Origin: Lachnospiraceae bacterium
GTDB lineage: Bacteria; Bacillota_A; Clostridia; Lachnospirales; Lachnospiraceae
Assembly: GCA_016287765.1 (NCBI GenBank)
Contig: JAEEWS010000028.1
Coordinates: 1 to 33,756 of the forward strand
Direction: 5' to 3'
DNA length: 33,756 bases
The notes below the pieces were generated by a model, which saw nothing but the letters and a program-made list of their open reading frames with translations, ran no database searches and was not told the origin of the DNA. The position numbers and the translations under genes are program-made. How positions within the stretch are numbered: position 1 is the stretch's first letter; each line of letters opens with the position of its first letter. Below, piece by piece: positions 1 through 7,472 of this stretch.

Positions 1-85
1 AGGGTCAAAAGATGAGCCTATAACCCCGTCCCCGGGTGTCAAAAAGTGAACCCATAACCCCGTCCCCAAAGGCTCAAAAAGTGAA
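1..85. repeat. Intergenic repeat array, left copy
   Basis: Two and a half degenerate copies of a unit of about 35 bases. Read on the minus strand, the unit is TTCACTTTTTGA followed by a CC-containing link, GGGGACGGGGTT and A-N-GGG. The stretch 55-85 is identical over 31 bases to the reverse complement of 33682-33712 at the other end of the window. No ORF of substance overlaps it. It resembles the dispersed repeats common in intergenic DNA of many bacteria, but I cannot assign it to a named family. The array continues past the left edge of the window. Confidence 0.8.
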
Positions 86-110
86 AAGAGCGGCCTGGGA
101 AAGCCGCTCT
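76..110 (-). terminator. Rho-independent terminator (second, distal)
   Basis: Perfect 8-base stem AGAGCGGC / GCCGCTCT (87-94 and 103-110) with an 8-base loop. On the minus strand it is followed by TTTTC and then TTTTT. It lies beyond the ftsH terminator, so it may be a backup for ftsH readthrough or may end a short transcript starting near 180. On the plus strand no T tract follows. Confidence 0.7.
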
Positions 111-186
111 CTTCTGGAGAAGGTATTTTTGTTACTTATGGGGTGTAGCAAAAACTATATATAATGTATTGGGGTTTACAAGTGTT

Positions 187-261
187 ATTATACATGAATT
201 TCAAAATCAGTGTGCACAAACATTCCCCTATTTCAAAAAAAGTTTTGTGCAAGTTACACAA
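187..261 (-). promoter_or_regulatory. Possible leftward promoter with palindromic operator
   Basis: On the minus strand a perfect TATAAT lies at 187-192 with no good -35 box. Upstream of it are TGTGCACAA (211-219) and the near-palindrome TTGTGCAAGTTACACAA (245-261). The latter matches, with one mismatch, the perfect palindrome at 27357-27373 upstream of the araC-type gene. A transcript from here would end at the hairpin at 87-110 and would be roughly 100 bases with no obvious reading frame. This is inference from motifs only. Confidence 0.3.
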
Positions 262-265
262 ACAA

Positions 266-310
266 CAAAAAAACGCGGTGTACAAAGAACTTAAACGCTT
301 TATACACCGC
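266..310 (-). terminator. ftsH operon terminator
   Basis: Hairpin with an 8-base perfect stem GCGGTGTA / TACACCGC (275-282 and 303-310), extended by four more pairs after one mismatch. On the minus strand it is followed by GTTTTTTTG (266-274). It starts 33 bases after the ftsH stop codon, so it is the natural end of the rqcP-divIC-tilS-hpt-ftsH transcript. Confidence 0.85.
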
Positions 311-342
311 AAAAATTTAAGTTTTTTAAGTTGATCAAGCAA

Positions 343-2163
343 TTAAGCTTCGAAAAGTGCTTCGAATTCTTCTCTGTTGATCCTTTCCTTCTGAAGGAGA
401 AGTTCAGCGCAGCTGTTCAGCACTTTTTCATTTTCTTTCAGCATGGTCTTGGCCTTTTCATAGCACTCTTCCACTATGCGGCGCACTTCGTCATCGATAA
501 CGTTGGCGGTGTGGTCGCTGTAGGCCTTTGTGTGACCGTAATCACGGCCGATGAATACTTCGTCGTCGTCATTATCGTAGGAGATAAGACCCACGCTGTC
601 GGAAAAACCGTACTTGATCACCATGCTTCTGGCGGTTCTGGTGGCCTCCTTGATGTCCTGGGAAGCACCGGTGGTGATGTCGTCGAAGATCAGTTCTTCT
701 GCGGCACGTCCGCCCAGGCTTACGATGATCTCCTGGATCAGCTTGCCCTTGGTGATGTACATCTCATCCTGCTCGGGCAGTGGCATGGTGTAGCCGCCCG
801 CAGCGCCTGTGGGGATGATGGATACTGTATAGACAGGGCCCACATCGGGAAGGAGATGGAAAAGAATGGCGTGTCCGGATTCGTGGAAAGCCGTGATCCT
901 CTTTTCCTTTTCGGAAACTATCCTGGACTTCTTTTCTACGCCTATGCCCTGCTTAATGAAGGCCTTCTTAATGTCTTCCTTGCGAACAAACTTGATGTTG
1001 TTCTTTGCTGCAACGATGGCAGCTTCGTTAAGGAGATTCTCAAGGTCTGCACCGGTAAATCCGGAAGTGGCCTGAGCGATCTCGTGAAGATCCACATCAT
1101 CGGAAAGGGGCTTGTTCTTTGCATGCACCTTAAGGATGTCTTCTCTGCCCTTAATGTCCGGGCGGTTAACAAATACCTTGCGGTCGAAACGTCCGGGTCT
1201 CATGATGGCAGGATCCAGGATGTCCACACGGTTGGTGGCAGCCATTACGATTATGCCCTCATTTACGGAGAAGCCGTCCATTTCAACAAGGAGCTGGTTC
1301 AGGGTCTGCTCTCTTTCATCATGTCCGCCGCCCATGCCTGCGCCTCTGCGCCTTGCAACAGCGTCGATCTCGTCGATGAAGACTATGCAGGGTGCGTTCT
1401 TCTTGGCTTCCATGAACATGTCTCTGACACGGGAAGCGCCCACACCTACGAACATTTCAACAAAGTCGGAACCGGAAACGGAGAAGAAAGGAACTCCCGC
1501 TTCACCCGCAACTGCCTTTGCCAGCAGTGTTTTACCTGTTCCGGGAGGTCCTACCAGGATGACTCCCTTGGGGATCCTTGCCCCCACTTCGATATATTTC
1601 TTGGGATTCCTAAGGAAATCCACGATCTCTTCCAGCTGGTCCTTTTCTTCCTCAACCCCGGCCACGTCCTTAAAGGTCATGGCCTTTCCACTGTCAGGTC
1701 CCACCATTCTCGCACGGCTTCTTCCGAAATTCATCATCTTGGAATTGTTGCCGCCGCTCTGAATGGACATGGATGACATGAAAATGAAGAGGATCACCAG
1801 GATCAAAAGATAAGGCAGTATGGTGGTCAGGAACACGCTCTGAGTCTTAACGTCCCTTACCTGGGGCTCCACTCCGTAGCCTCTTGCCGCATCAAAGGCA
1901 TATGCAGTGTCGACAACGTAAAACGACTTCGCCGTTCCGTCTTTAAGCACCAGTCGAACCTGTCCCGTAGGCACCTGCTCGTTCTGGATGATGACGACCT
2001 CTGCCACATCCTTCTTTGCCAGATCTTCTATAAAATCATTGTATCCATATTCCGTATCTGTGTTTCCCAATGACATGGCGAGCCAGAGAATGCCTGCGCC
2101 AAGTGCAATGATAGCAAGATACAGCCCTAAATTCCTAAAAACTCTTCTACCGTTATTTTCCAT
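343..2163 (-). CDS. ftsH: ATP-dependent zinc metalloprotease FtsH
   Basis: Membrane-bound AAA+ protease that degrades misfolded membrane proteins and short-lived regulators; it works as a hexamer in the cytoplasmic membrane. The 606-residue product has two membrane helices (about 11-31 and 110-131) enclosing the extracytoplasmic domain. The AAA module follows, with Walker A GPPGTGKT at 205-212, Walker B VFIDEID at 261-267 and the second region of homology near 310-330. The zinc-binding HESGH is at 427-431, and the helical protease domain runs to the end. The length is typical of Firmicutes FtsH. It overlaps the end of hpt by 11 bases, a GGAAAGGA ribosome site precedes ATG, and it is the last gene of its operon. 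Confidence 0.98.
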   Translation of the reverse strand: MENNGRRVFRNLGLYLAIIALGAGILWLAMSLGNTDTEYGYNDFIEDLAKKDVAEVVIIQNEQVPTGQVRLVLKDGTAKSFYVVDTAYAFDAARGYGVEPQVRDVKTQSVFLTTILPYLLILVILFIFMSSMSIQSGGNNSKMMNFGRSRARMVGPDSGKAMTFKDVAGVEEEKDQLEEIVDFLRNPKKYIEVGARIPKGVILVGPPGTGKTLLAKAVAGEAGVPFFSVSGSDFVEMFVGVGASRVRDMFMEAKKNAPCIVFIDEIDAVARRRGAGMGGGHDEREQTLNQLLVEMDGFSVNEGIIVMAATNRVDILDPAIMRPGRFDRKVFVNRPDIKGREDILKVHAKNKPLSDDVDLHEIAQATSGFTGADLENLLNEAAIVAAKNNIKFVRKEDIKKAFIKQGIGVEKKSRIVSEKEKRITAFHESGHAILFHLLPDVGPVYTVSIIPTGAAGGYTMPLPEQDEMYITKGKLIQEIIVSLGGRAAEELIFDDITTGASQDIKEATRTARSMVIKYGFSDSVGLISYDNDDDEVFIGRDYGHTKAYSDHTANVIDDEVRRIVEECYEKAKTMLKENEKVLNSCAELLLQKERINREEFEALFEA

Positions 2164-2695
2164 CTGCTTCCTTTCCGAGTTCCAAAACCCCCACGTAAGG
2201 CAGATTCCTGTACTTCTGTGCGTAATCCAGGCCGTAACCTACCACAAAAGCATCGGGAATCGTAAAGCCCACATAGTCCACCTTAACCTCAACCTCTCTT
2301 CTGTCGGGCTTATCAAGCAAAGTGCAGAGCCTGATGGTCTTGGGCTCTCTTACCTTAAGTACTTTAAGGAGATGAGAAAGCGTCTTTCCGGAATCGATGA
2401 TATCTTCCACAACGATGACATTCTTTCCGGTGATGGGGTCGTCCAGATCCTTGATGATCTTTACCCTGCCCGAAGAAACGGTGTCGTTTCCGTAACTGGA
2501 AACCGACATAAAATCAAGCTTTACGGGCACTGTCAGTCTCTTTGCCAGCTCACAGGTGTAAAATACACTGCCCTTTAAAATACAAATGAGGAGAACCTCT
2601 TCTCCCGCATAATCCCTGCTGATCTCGTCTGCCAGCTCACGGACTCTCTTTTCTATGTCCTCTTCAGGGATCAATACCGATATCTTATCAGCCAT
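2153..2695 (-). CDS. hpt: Hypoxanthine phosphoribosyltransferase
   Basis: Purine salvage enzyme that joins PRPP to hypoxanthine or guanine to give IMP or GMP in the cytoplasm. The 180-residue length is normal for the family. The PRPP-binding motif VVEDIIDSGKTL is at 95-106, the KGSVFY loop at 41-46 and the flexible-loop region SSYGNDTVSSG at 66-76. It sits two bases after tilS and overlaps ftsH by 11 bases. The tilS-hpt-ftsH order is the classic Firmicutes arrangement, which supports the call beyond the motifs. Confidence 0.97.
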   Translation of the reverse strand: MADKISVLIPEEDIEKRVRELADEISRDYAGEEVLLICILKGSVFYTCELAKRLTVPVKLDFMSVSSYGNDTVSSGRVKIIKDLDDPITGKNVIVVEDIIDSGKTLSHLLKVLKVREPKTIRLCTLLDKPDRREVEVKVDYVGFTIPDAFVVGYGLDYAQKYRNLPYVGVLELGKEADGK

Positions 2696-2697
2696 AT

Positions 2698-4101
2698 CTA
2701 TTCCTCCAAAATATATAAAGATAATATTTTAGTTGTATTCTCGTCTATACCGTAACTTTCACAGGTCCGAAGGCCCTTTATCATAAGCACTTCCTCACGG
2801 ACGGCCGCAAGGGGCAGGGTCTTTCTTTTATCCGCTTCCACCTTAAGATCCTTAAGGACTTCCATAACCTTCTTCCCTCTGCCGTCGGGGTAAAGGGTCA
2901 TATGATCCGTGTCCTCAAGCGTTCTGAGGACCACCTCATCTTCCCGAAGGCCATTGAAGCGGGAATGAAGTTTATCATAATCAAGGTATTTTTTCAAATT
3001 ATCTTTCGGGAAACCCCCTAAATTTTCTATGAACTTTAAGGCAGTTCCCTTTTCCACCTCGAAAATTTCCGTATAGAGCTTATTATTACAGTTTCCCTCT
3101 GCCATGTCAACGGCATTTTCCGCCGAAACCTTCTCTATTATAATGCTGTCGTAAACCCGTCTCGCCCTGAGGCCGTATTTTATATCCACAGACCTTCCGG
3201 ATTGCATTTCAAGAAGCTCCGAAACCATCCTCACAAAGGTCTCGGTAATGTCCTTCTTTCTTCCCGCCAGGGTACAGATGCTTTTGTAGATCACATTTTC
3301 CGAAAGCAGCGGATCCGCTTCCTTAAGCTCCTTCACTTTAAGCTTAAGCCTTCCGCTTTCTTCTTCCACCGCCCGTGCATATATTTCGTCGGCCCTTTTT
3401 TCCATAAAGTCCGCCACACGTGCCATGTAAGCCGCAGTCTCCGCCATATGCCTGCAGGCATTGGGTCTCAGCCTTTCAAGCGCCGGGAGGATCTCATTCC
3501 TCAGATAATTTCTTGTATAATCGGAAGAAAGATTGGTACTGTCGGTCACATATTCAAGGCCGTTCTCTGCCAATACCTCTTCTATCTCTTCCCTGGTAAC
3601 ACAAAGAAGAGGGCGGATGATGTTATCGTTTTGGGGACGTATGCCAGAAAGGCCGTTAAGGCGGCTGCCTCTTATCATCTGAAAGAGCACAGTCTCCGCA
3701 CAGTCATTCATGTGATGAGCCACGGCGATCTTGTTTAAGCCCAGTGCTGACGCTCTCTCCTTAAACATGTCATATCTGTACTTCCTGCCTGCTTCTTCAA
3801 GGCCTAAGCCTTCTTCCTTTGCAAGGGCCGGAATGTCCGCGTGAAGCGCTTCAAAAGGAATGTCCAGCTTTTCGCACAGATCTTTACAAAAAGCCTCATC
3901 CCTATCCGCTTCTTCTCCTCTGATACCGTGATTTATGTGAATGGCTCGGATAGTAAGCTCCATTTCTTCCCGAAGAGAATTCAGCATAAAAAGAAGACAG
4001 ACCGAGTCAGCACCGCCGGATAGTCCCATAAGCACGCCGTCTCCGCTGTCCAAAAGCTTCTTTTCCCTGCAAAAATCAATTATCTTCTTCCGAATCCTCA
4101 T
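2698..4101 (-). CDS. tilS: tRNA(Ile)-lysidine synthase
   Basis: Modifies the wobble cytidine of the CAU-anticodon isoleucine tRNA to lysidine, using ATP and lysine, so that the tRNA reads AUA. The 467-residue protein has the N-type ATP pyrophosphatase loop SGGADS at 28-33, the HINHGIRGEEADRDE segment around 76-90 and the HHMNDCAET motif near 148-156. A linker domain and the C-terminal TilS domain follow. The start lies inside the end of divIC (26-base overlap), which implies translational coupling. Full length with no sign of damage. Confidence 0.96.
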   Translation of the reverse strand: MRIRKKIIDFCREKKLLDSGDGVLMGLSGGADSVCLLFMLNSLREEMELTIRAIHINHGIRGEEADRDEAFCKDLCEKLDIPFEALHADIPALAKEEGLGLEEAGRKYRYDMFKERASALGLNKIAVAHHMNDCAETVLFQMIRGSRLNGLSGIRPQNDNIIRPLLCVTREEIEEVLAENGLEYVTDSTNLSSDYTRNYLRNEILPALERLRPNACRHMAETAAYMARVADFMEKRADEIYARAVEEESGRLKLKVKELKEADPLLSENVIYKSICTLAGRKKDITETFVRMVSELLEMQSGRSVDIKYGLRARRVYDSIIIEKVSAENAVDMAEGNCNNKLYTEIFEVEKGTALKFIENLGGFPKDNLKKYLDYDKLHSRFNGLREDEVVLRTLEDTDHMTLYPDGRGKKVMEVLKDLKVEADKRKTLPLAAVREEVLMIKGLRTCESYGIDENTTKILSLYILEE

Positions 4102-4387
4102 CCTTTTCCCTAAAGATCACTTCGTCCTCATAAACCAGACCCAGTTTTTCTCTTGCCACATCTTCAATGTAACCGATGGTGGACATGTAAGCTTCCTTGT
4201 CCTTAAGTTCTTCCGTTTTTTCCTGTACAGCTTCGTACTTTGCCTGAAGCTGATCGTATCTTGCGGTGAGTATGGCCTTTTCTCTCTGATGAGCCCTTGC
4301 TCTGGTGAAAAGCACAGCAAATAAAGCCAAAACAGCCAAGGTGATGACCATTATTCCTTTGCGTCTTTTCTTAAGTATTTTGCCCAT
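4076..4387 (-). CDS. divIC: Septum formation initiator, DivIC/FtsB-type
   Basis: Small bitopic membrane protein of the division septum; family members pair with FtsL and help recruit and activate the septal peptidoglycan synthases. The 103 residues comprise a basic N-terminus, one membrane helix (about 12-30), a coiled coil (about 33-68) and the conserved segment YIEDVAREKLGLVYEDEVIF at 73-92, then an acidic tail. The start codon shares one base with the rqcP stop. The position between rqcP and tilS is the standard one for divIC; FtsL is the alternative but less likely by context. Confidence 0.9.
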   Translation of the reverse strand: MGKILKKRRKGIMVITLAVLALFAVLFTRARAHQREKAILTARYDQLQAKYEAVQEKTEELKDKEAYMSTIGYIEDVAREKLGLVYEDEVIFREKDEDSEEDN

Positions 4388-4626
4388 TACAGATACCTAA
4401 AAAGCTCCTTCGCGTCGTCTTTTCCCACTGTTTCCTGAATCTTAAGCACTTCCGCCTTAACAGTGCTGTTTCCGAAACCGATCTCTATAATGTCTCCCAC
4501 CTTTACTTCCGCAGAAGCTCTGGCCACTTTACCGTTCACCGTAACTCTGCCCGCATCACAGGCTTCGTTTGCCACGGTACGTCTTTTGATGATCCTGGAG
4601 ACCTTTAAATATTTGTCCAAGCGCAT
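4387..4626 (-). CDS. rqcP: S4-domain RNA-binding protein RqcP (YabO/Hsp15 type)
   Basis: A 79-residue S4-fold protein beginning MRLDKYLKVSRIIKRRTVA, with the typical VNGKVARASAEVKVGDIIEI core at 31-50. In Firmicutes the orthologue acts with RqcH in adding alanine tails to nascent chains on stalled 50S subunits. It is the first gene of the rqcP-divIC-tilS-hpt-ftsH operon, preceded by a GAGGT ribosome site and its own promoter. In spore formers yabP and yabQ follow it; here divIC follows directly. Confidence 0.93.
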   Translation of the reverse strand: MRLDKYLKVSRIIKRRTVANEACDAGRVTVNGKVARASAEVKVGDIIEIGFGNSTVKAEVLKIQETVGKDDAKELFRYL

Positions 4627-4660
4627 ACTGTTACCTCACAACGCCAATAATTCAATTTAG

Positions 4661-4689
4661 ATTATATATATTCCCTTCAGTAAAATCAA
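4661..4689 (-). promoter_or_regulatory. Sigma-A promoter of the rqcP-ftsH operon
   Basis: On the minus strand TTGATT (4684-4689) is separated by 17 bases from TATAAT (4661-4666). Transcription would start about 4654, giving a leader of roughly 28 bases before rqcP. It lies between the hup terminator and rqcP. Confidence 0.75.
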
Positions 4690-4699
4690 TGCTTTTATG

Positions 4700-4729
4700 A
4701 AAAAAAGAGAGAGACTTAAGTCTCTCTCT
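4700..4729 (-). terminator. hup terminator
   Basis: Perfect 10-base stem AGAGAGAGAC / GTCTCTCTCT (4706-4715 and 4720-4729) with a TTAA loop, followed on the minus strand by a run of seven T. It lies about 30 bases after the hup stop codon and directly before the rqcP promoter. Confidence 0.93.
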
Positions 4730-4759
4730 ATATTCCTATTTGGTTTTAAATAACGCAAC

Positions 4760-5035
4760 TTACTTGTTGACAGCGTCCTTTAATCCCTTACCTGCTCTGA
4801 ACTTAGGAGCCTTGGAAGCGGGAATCTGGATAGCCTTCTTTGTCTGAGGATTTCTTCCTGTACGAGCAGGTCTCTTAGCAACTTCGAATGTACCGAAGCC
4901 AACGAGAGCAATCTTGTCACCCTTCTTAAGAGCATCTGTTGTAACGTCGATGAATGCCTTTAAAGCCTTGTCTGCATCCTTCTTGGTAAGTCCTGCGTTT
5001 TCAGCGATTGCTGCAACTAATTCTGTCTTGTTCAT
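4760..5035 (-). CDS. hup: DNA-binding protein HU
   Basis: Nucleoid protein that binds and bends DNA as a dimer. The 91 residues begin [21 protein letters not shown], contain the [20 protein letters not shown] segment that forms the DNA-embracing arm (46-65), and end with the usual [13 protein letters not shown]. It is transcribed alone, with a strong promoter, a perfect AGGAGG ribosome site eight bases before ATG and a terminator behind it. Its location upstream of rqcP matches many Clostridia. Confidence 0.98.
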   Translation of the reverse strand: MNKTELVAAIAENAGLTKKDADKALKAFIDVTTDALKKGDKIALVGFGTFEVAKRPARTGRNPQTKKAIQIPASKAPKFRAGKGLKDAVNK

Positions 5036-5120
5036 TTAAATTTCCTCCTATAGGATAATTTTTCACAGGCCAACGCCTGTAGCCTACGATGTACCGCCAC
5101 AACGGTCAACGCTTATATCC

Positions 5121-5149
5121 TTTATACCCTTGTTTACGTCTTTTGTCAA
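5121..5149 (-). promoter_or_regulatory. Sigma-A promoter of hup
   Basis: Consensus TTGACA (5144-5149), a 17-base spacer and TATAAA (5121-5126) on the minus strand. The leader to the hup start is about 80 bases. The -35 box directly follows the T tract of the upstream terminator. Confidence 0.9.
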
Positions 5150-5150
5150 G

Positions 5151-5173
5151 GAAAAAATGCCCGAAAGGGGCAT
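5151..5173 (-). terminator. Terminator of the mannan operon
   Basis: Six-base stem ATGCCC / GGGCAT (5157-5162 and 5168-5173) with a five-base loop, then TTTTTT on the minus strand. It lies 45 bases after the stop of the CE2-like gene, so it ends the long mannan transcript and insulates hup. Confidence 0.85.
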
Positions 5174-5217
5174 ATTTTAGCCATTTTCGAGATTTTTTTA
5201 TAGAAATTTAATTTAAC

Positions 5218-6273
5218 TTACCCTATTAAGCTTAATACATAATTTTTGAGCTCTTCCGCCATTACTGCGGCTTCCGGCTTCCTTATATGACCGGGTGTTC
5301 CGCATCCGTTTTGGGTGTATAAAAAGTGATGGATCTTATCATCTTTTTCGCGCATTCTCCTGCAAACCTCGTCTATTGCGCGATCCCAGGCCGCATCATG
5401 TTCCAGGATGGTAGTGGTCAGGATGATGTGGGCATCGGGCCTTCTCTTCCTTATAAGAGAAATGAAATAGGCATAGGACAATCTCCAAAATACAGACATT
5501 TCTCCATCGTAGTTCTCCGCCATGAAGTTCACGGGATTGGCGTCATTCTGGCCTATCGCTATGACCACGATGTCCGGCATATAGCTATTAAAATCAAACC
5601 TTTTTGTGACTCCCAGCTCCGGATTGTACTCGATCCTGTCATACATATTGTATATGCCCTTAAAATCCGGGCCTGCGTACCAGCCGGTATCGTCGAGGAG
5701 AGAGATGCCTCCCTGAGCAATATCATGGATCTCGGCATTAAGGAGACGGGCTGCGGTCCAGGCATAGGACCAATAGGCATTGGAGTACTCGCCCTTGTTG
5801 GCAGGATCCGGTTTTTTACAATGATCCACCGCTTCGCTGACTTCACCTGCGGTTACGGAATCCCCGTAAAACTCCATTTTAAGATCGTAATGAGTCCTGC
5901 ACTTTTTAAGTTCCGCACCGTCCTCCGCAAGGAATTCCAGGATCTGCACCGTGTGACAGGAGTCCATACGTTTAAAGAACAGGATCTCATGAGTCGAAGC
6001 GGGATCCAGCCCCTCCGCAAGGGTGAAGATATCGTTGTCTGTAGGGTTTGCTTCATCATAAATGCAGATACAGCTCTGCTCATTGTCCACCAGCACGCCC
6101 ATGTAGCTGTTGTTCCAGCTCCTGCGGTTAACGAGCCGCACCTTAAGGGTCTTTGTGCCTGTGATCAGCATCTTAACGCTTGAGCAGGCGTACACCAAAG
6201 TGGGGCCTCCAACGGAGTCAAAATCCACTCTTCCGGAATATTCAAGTCTTTCATCTTTAGGATCTATTCTCAT
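5218..6273 (-). CDS. CE2-family acetylesterase (acetyl-mannan deacetylase)
   Basis: Predicted cytoplasmic esterase removing O-acetyl groups from imported mannooligosaccharides. The 351 residues form an N-terminal beta-sandwich (about 1-128) and an SGNH-hydrolase domain (about 132-350), the CE2 layout. Visible blocks are GDS at 137-139 (nucleophile Ser139), QGG at 187-189, GQND at 241-244 and His329 in TPGHIRKPE. The Asp usually three residues before the His is Thr326; a Ser-His dyad is known within CE2. There is no signal peptide. The chosen ATG follows the CE17 stop by one base and has GGGAG at the right spacing; an earlier TTG in frame is less likely. Last gene of the mannan operon. Family assignment is by architecture and context. 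Confidence 0.85.
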   Translation of the reverse strand: MRIDPKDERLEYSGRVDFDSVGGPTLVYACSSVKMLITGTKTLKVRLVNRRSWNNSYMGVLVDNEQSCICIYDEANPTDNDIFTLAEGLDPASTHEILFFKRMDSCHTVQILEFLAEDGAELKKCRTHYDLKMEFYGDSVTAGEVSEAVDHCKKPDPANKGEYSNAYWSYAWTAARLLNAEIHDIAQGGISLLDDTGWYAGPDFKGIYNMYDRIEYNPELGVTKRFDFNSYMPDIVVIAIGQNDANPVNFMAENYDGEMSVFWRLSYAYFISLIRKRRPDAHIILTTTILEHDAAWDRAIDEVCRRMREKDDKIHHFLYTQNGCGTPGHIRKPEAAVMAEELKNYVLSLIG

Positions 6274-6274
6274 A

Positions 6275-7390
6275 CTATTCTCCCGCAACTATAAGTGAAA
6301 CCAGGTCAAAGGGAACCGCCGTTTCGTCACCTTCCACCACTTCTATCCTTACGGTGTGCTCACCTTTTTTTCCGTGGCAGGTAAGGATCTTTATATCCAG
6401 CTTGTCGCCCCAGGTCTCGTCAAAGTTACCGTCCAGGATGATCGCATTATCCTCATCCCCGTCGATCACTGCCTTGGCCACGCATGCGGGATGCTTTACG
6501 AATCTCACGAACTGAGCCGCTATCTCGGAGCCTTTTACCTTGAACTCCGCAAAATCTCCTTTGGTAATGCCGGCAAATGCAGGCTCTACACCGTAGGGCT
6601 TGGAAACCGTGTCGGATGCCACCTTCGGAACGAAAGCCTCTCCGCTGGTCCTGTAATTTACGGGTACAGTCACTCTTACCGCATTTTCATAACAATTTTC
6701 GGTGATCGCTTTGGGAAGTCTTCCCTTCTCGGTTTCACAGACACTGTCTATCTCGTCGTTTGCCACGGCTTCAATAAAATCCAGAAGGAGACGGGAAACC
6801 ATCTCATGTCCCTTATCATTGGGATGAAGATCGTCGGGAGTAATGGATCTTACGGGAACAAGACCGCAGACCACGTCTCTGTATATGCTTGTTTTAACGG
6901 ATATGCAGGGCACTCCGTAGTTGTAGCCCACAAGCTCATGCTGATCCTGGGCGTTGGTGCCTTTATCGTAAAGTACATTATGAAGTATAAGCACCGCAGG
7001 CTTGGAAGGAGCTTTAAGGATGCGTCTTATCAGGCCTTCAAAGGTCTCACGGTAAAAGAGGGTATTCTCATCATTTACCGAAAACTCCACAACCACCAGA
7101 TCCGGTTTAAACTTAAGGAGATCCGCCTCACATCTGGCCACTCCGAAATGGGACGTGGTGCCTCCTATACCTGCATTTATATATTTAAAATCCGCATCCG
7201 GATACATTTTTCTGAGTCCATCCACGGTTCTGGCAGCGTAACACTTTTCATGGACCGAAGCCAGAGATCCGTTGGTAATTGAGCCTCCGATAAAGCCCAC
7301 TGTAAGACTTTCACCTTTTTCGGCCTTTTCAAGAAATTCACTTAAGGGCGAAGTATCGCCCGCATATGCAATAGAATCCGAGTTTATCAT
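6275..7390 (-). CDS. CE17-like SGNH acetyl-mannan esterase
   Basis: Predicted cytoplasmic esterase for acetylated mannooligosaccharides; CE17 enzymes of Roseburia remove 2-O-acetyl groups from mannose. The 371 residues begin with an SGNH domain: GGSIT at 35-39 (nucleophile Ser37), GIGGT at 74-78, SVND at 104-107 and D186-x-x-H189 in PDDLHP. A C-terminal beta-rich domain (about 235-371) matches the position of the CBM35-like domain that covers the active site in CE17. It lacks a signal peptide. It is followed after one base by the CE2-like gene; the two enzymes would remove acetyl groups at different positions. It is preceded by a hairpin terminator that separates it from GH130_2. Family name inferred, hydrolase class certain. 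Confidence 0.85.
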   Translation of the reverse strand: MINSDSIAYAGDTSPLSEFLEKAEKGESLTVGFIGGSITNGSLASVHEKCYAARTVDGLRKMYPDADFKYINAGIGGTTSHFGVARCEADLLKFKPDLVVVEFSVNDENTLFYRETFEGLIRRILKAPSKPAVLILHNVLYDKGTNAQDQHELVGYNYGVPCISVKTSIYRDVVCGLVPVRSITPDDLHPNDKGHEMVSRLLLDFIEAVANDEIDSVCETEKGRLPKAITENCYENAVRVTVPVNYRTSGEAFVPKVASDTVSKPYGVEPAFAGITKGDFAEFKVKGSEIAAQFVRFVKHPACVAKAVIDGDEDNAIILDGNFDETWGDKLDIKILTCHGKKGEHTVRIEVVEGDETAVPFDLVSLIVAGE

Positions 7391-7419
7391 ATGATCATCC
7401 TCATTATAAAAATCTTAAG

Positions 7420-7449
7420 AAAAAACACGGGCAGGGAAATCCCTGCCCG
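7420..7449 (-). terminator. Internal terminator or attenuator before the esterase genes
   Basis: GC-rich 9-base perfect stem CGGGCAGGG / CCCTGCCCG (7428-7436 and 7441-7449) with a four-base loop, followed on the minus strand by TGTTTTTTC. It falls in the 82-base gap between GH130_2 and CE17, the widest gap in the operon, and should reduce transcription into the two esterase genes. Confidence 0.8.
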
Positions 7450-7472
7450 CAAATGTGATCTGCCGTGTCGGA

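Noticed and set aside
136..342. 68-codon leftward reading frame behind ftsH
   Set aside because: It covers the ftsH terminator hairpin, has no ribosome site and a Cys/Phe-rich composition unlike a protein.
331..1776. 481-codon plus-strand frame over ftsH
   Set aside because: Antisense shadow of ftsH, which has all family motifs; no promoter or ribosome site.
7391..7427. TATAAT (minus strand) as a promoter of the esterase genes
   Set aside because: No -35 box, and the start point would fall inside or beyond the ribosome site of the CE17 gene.
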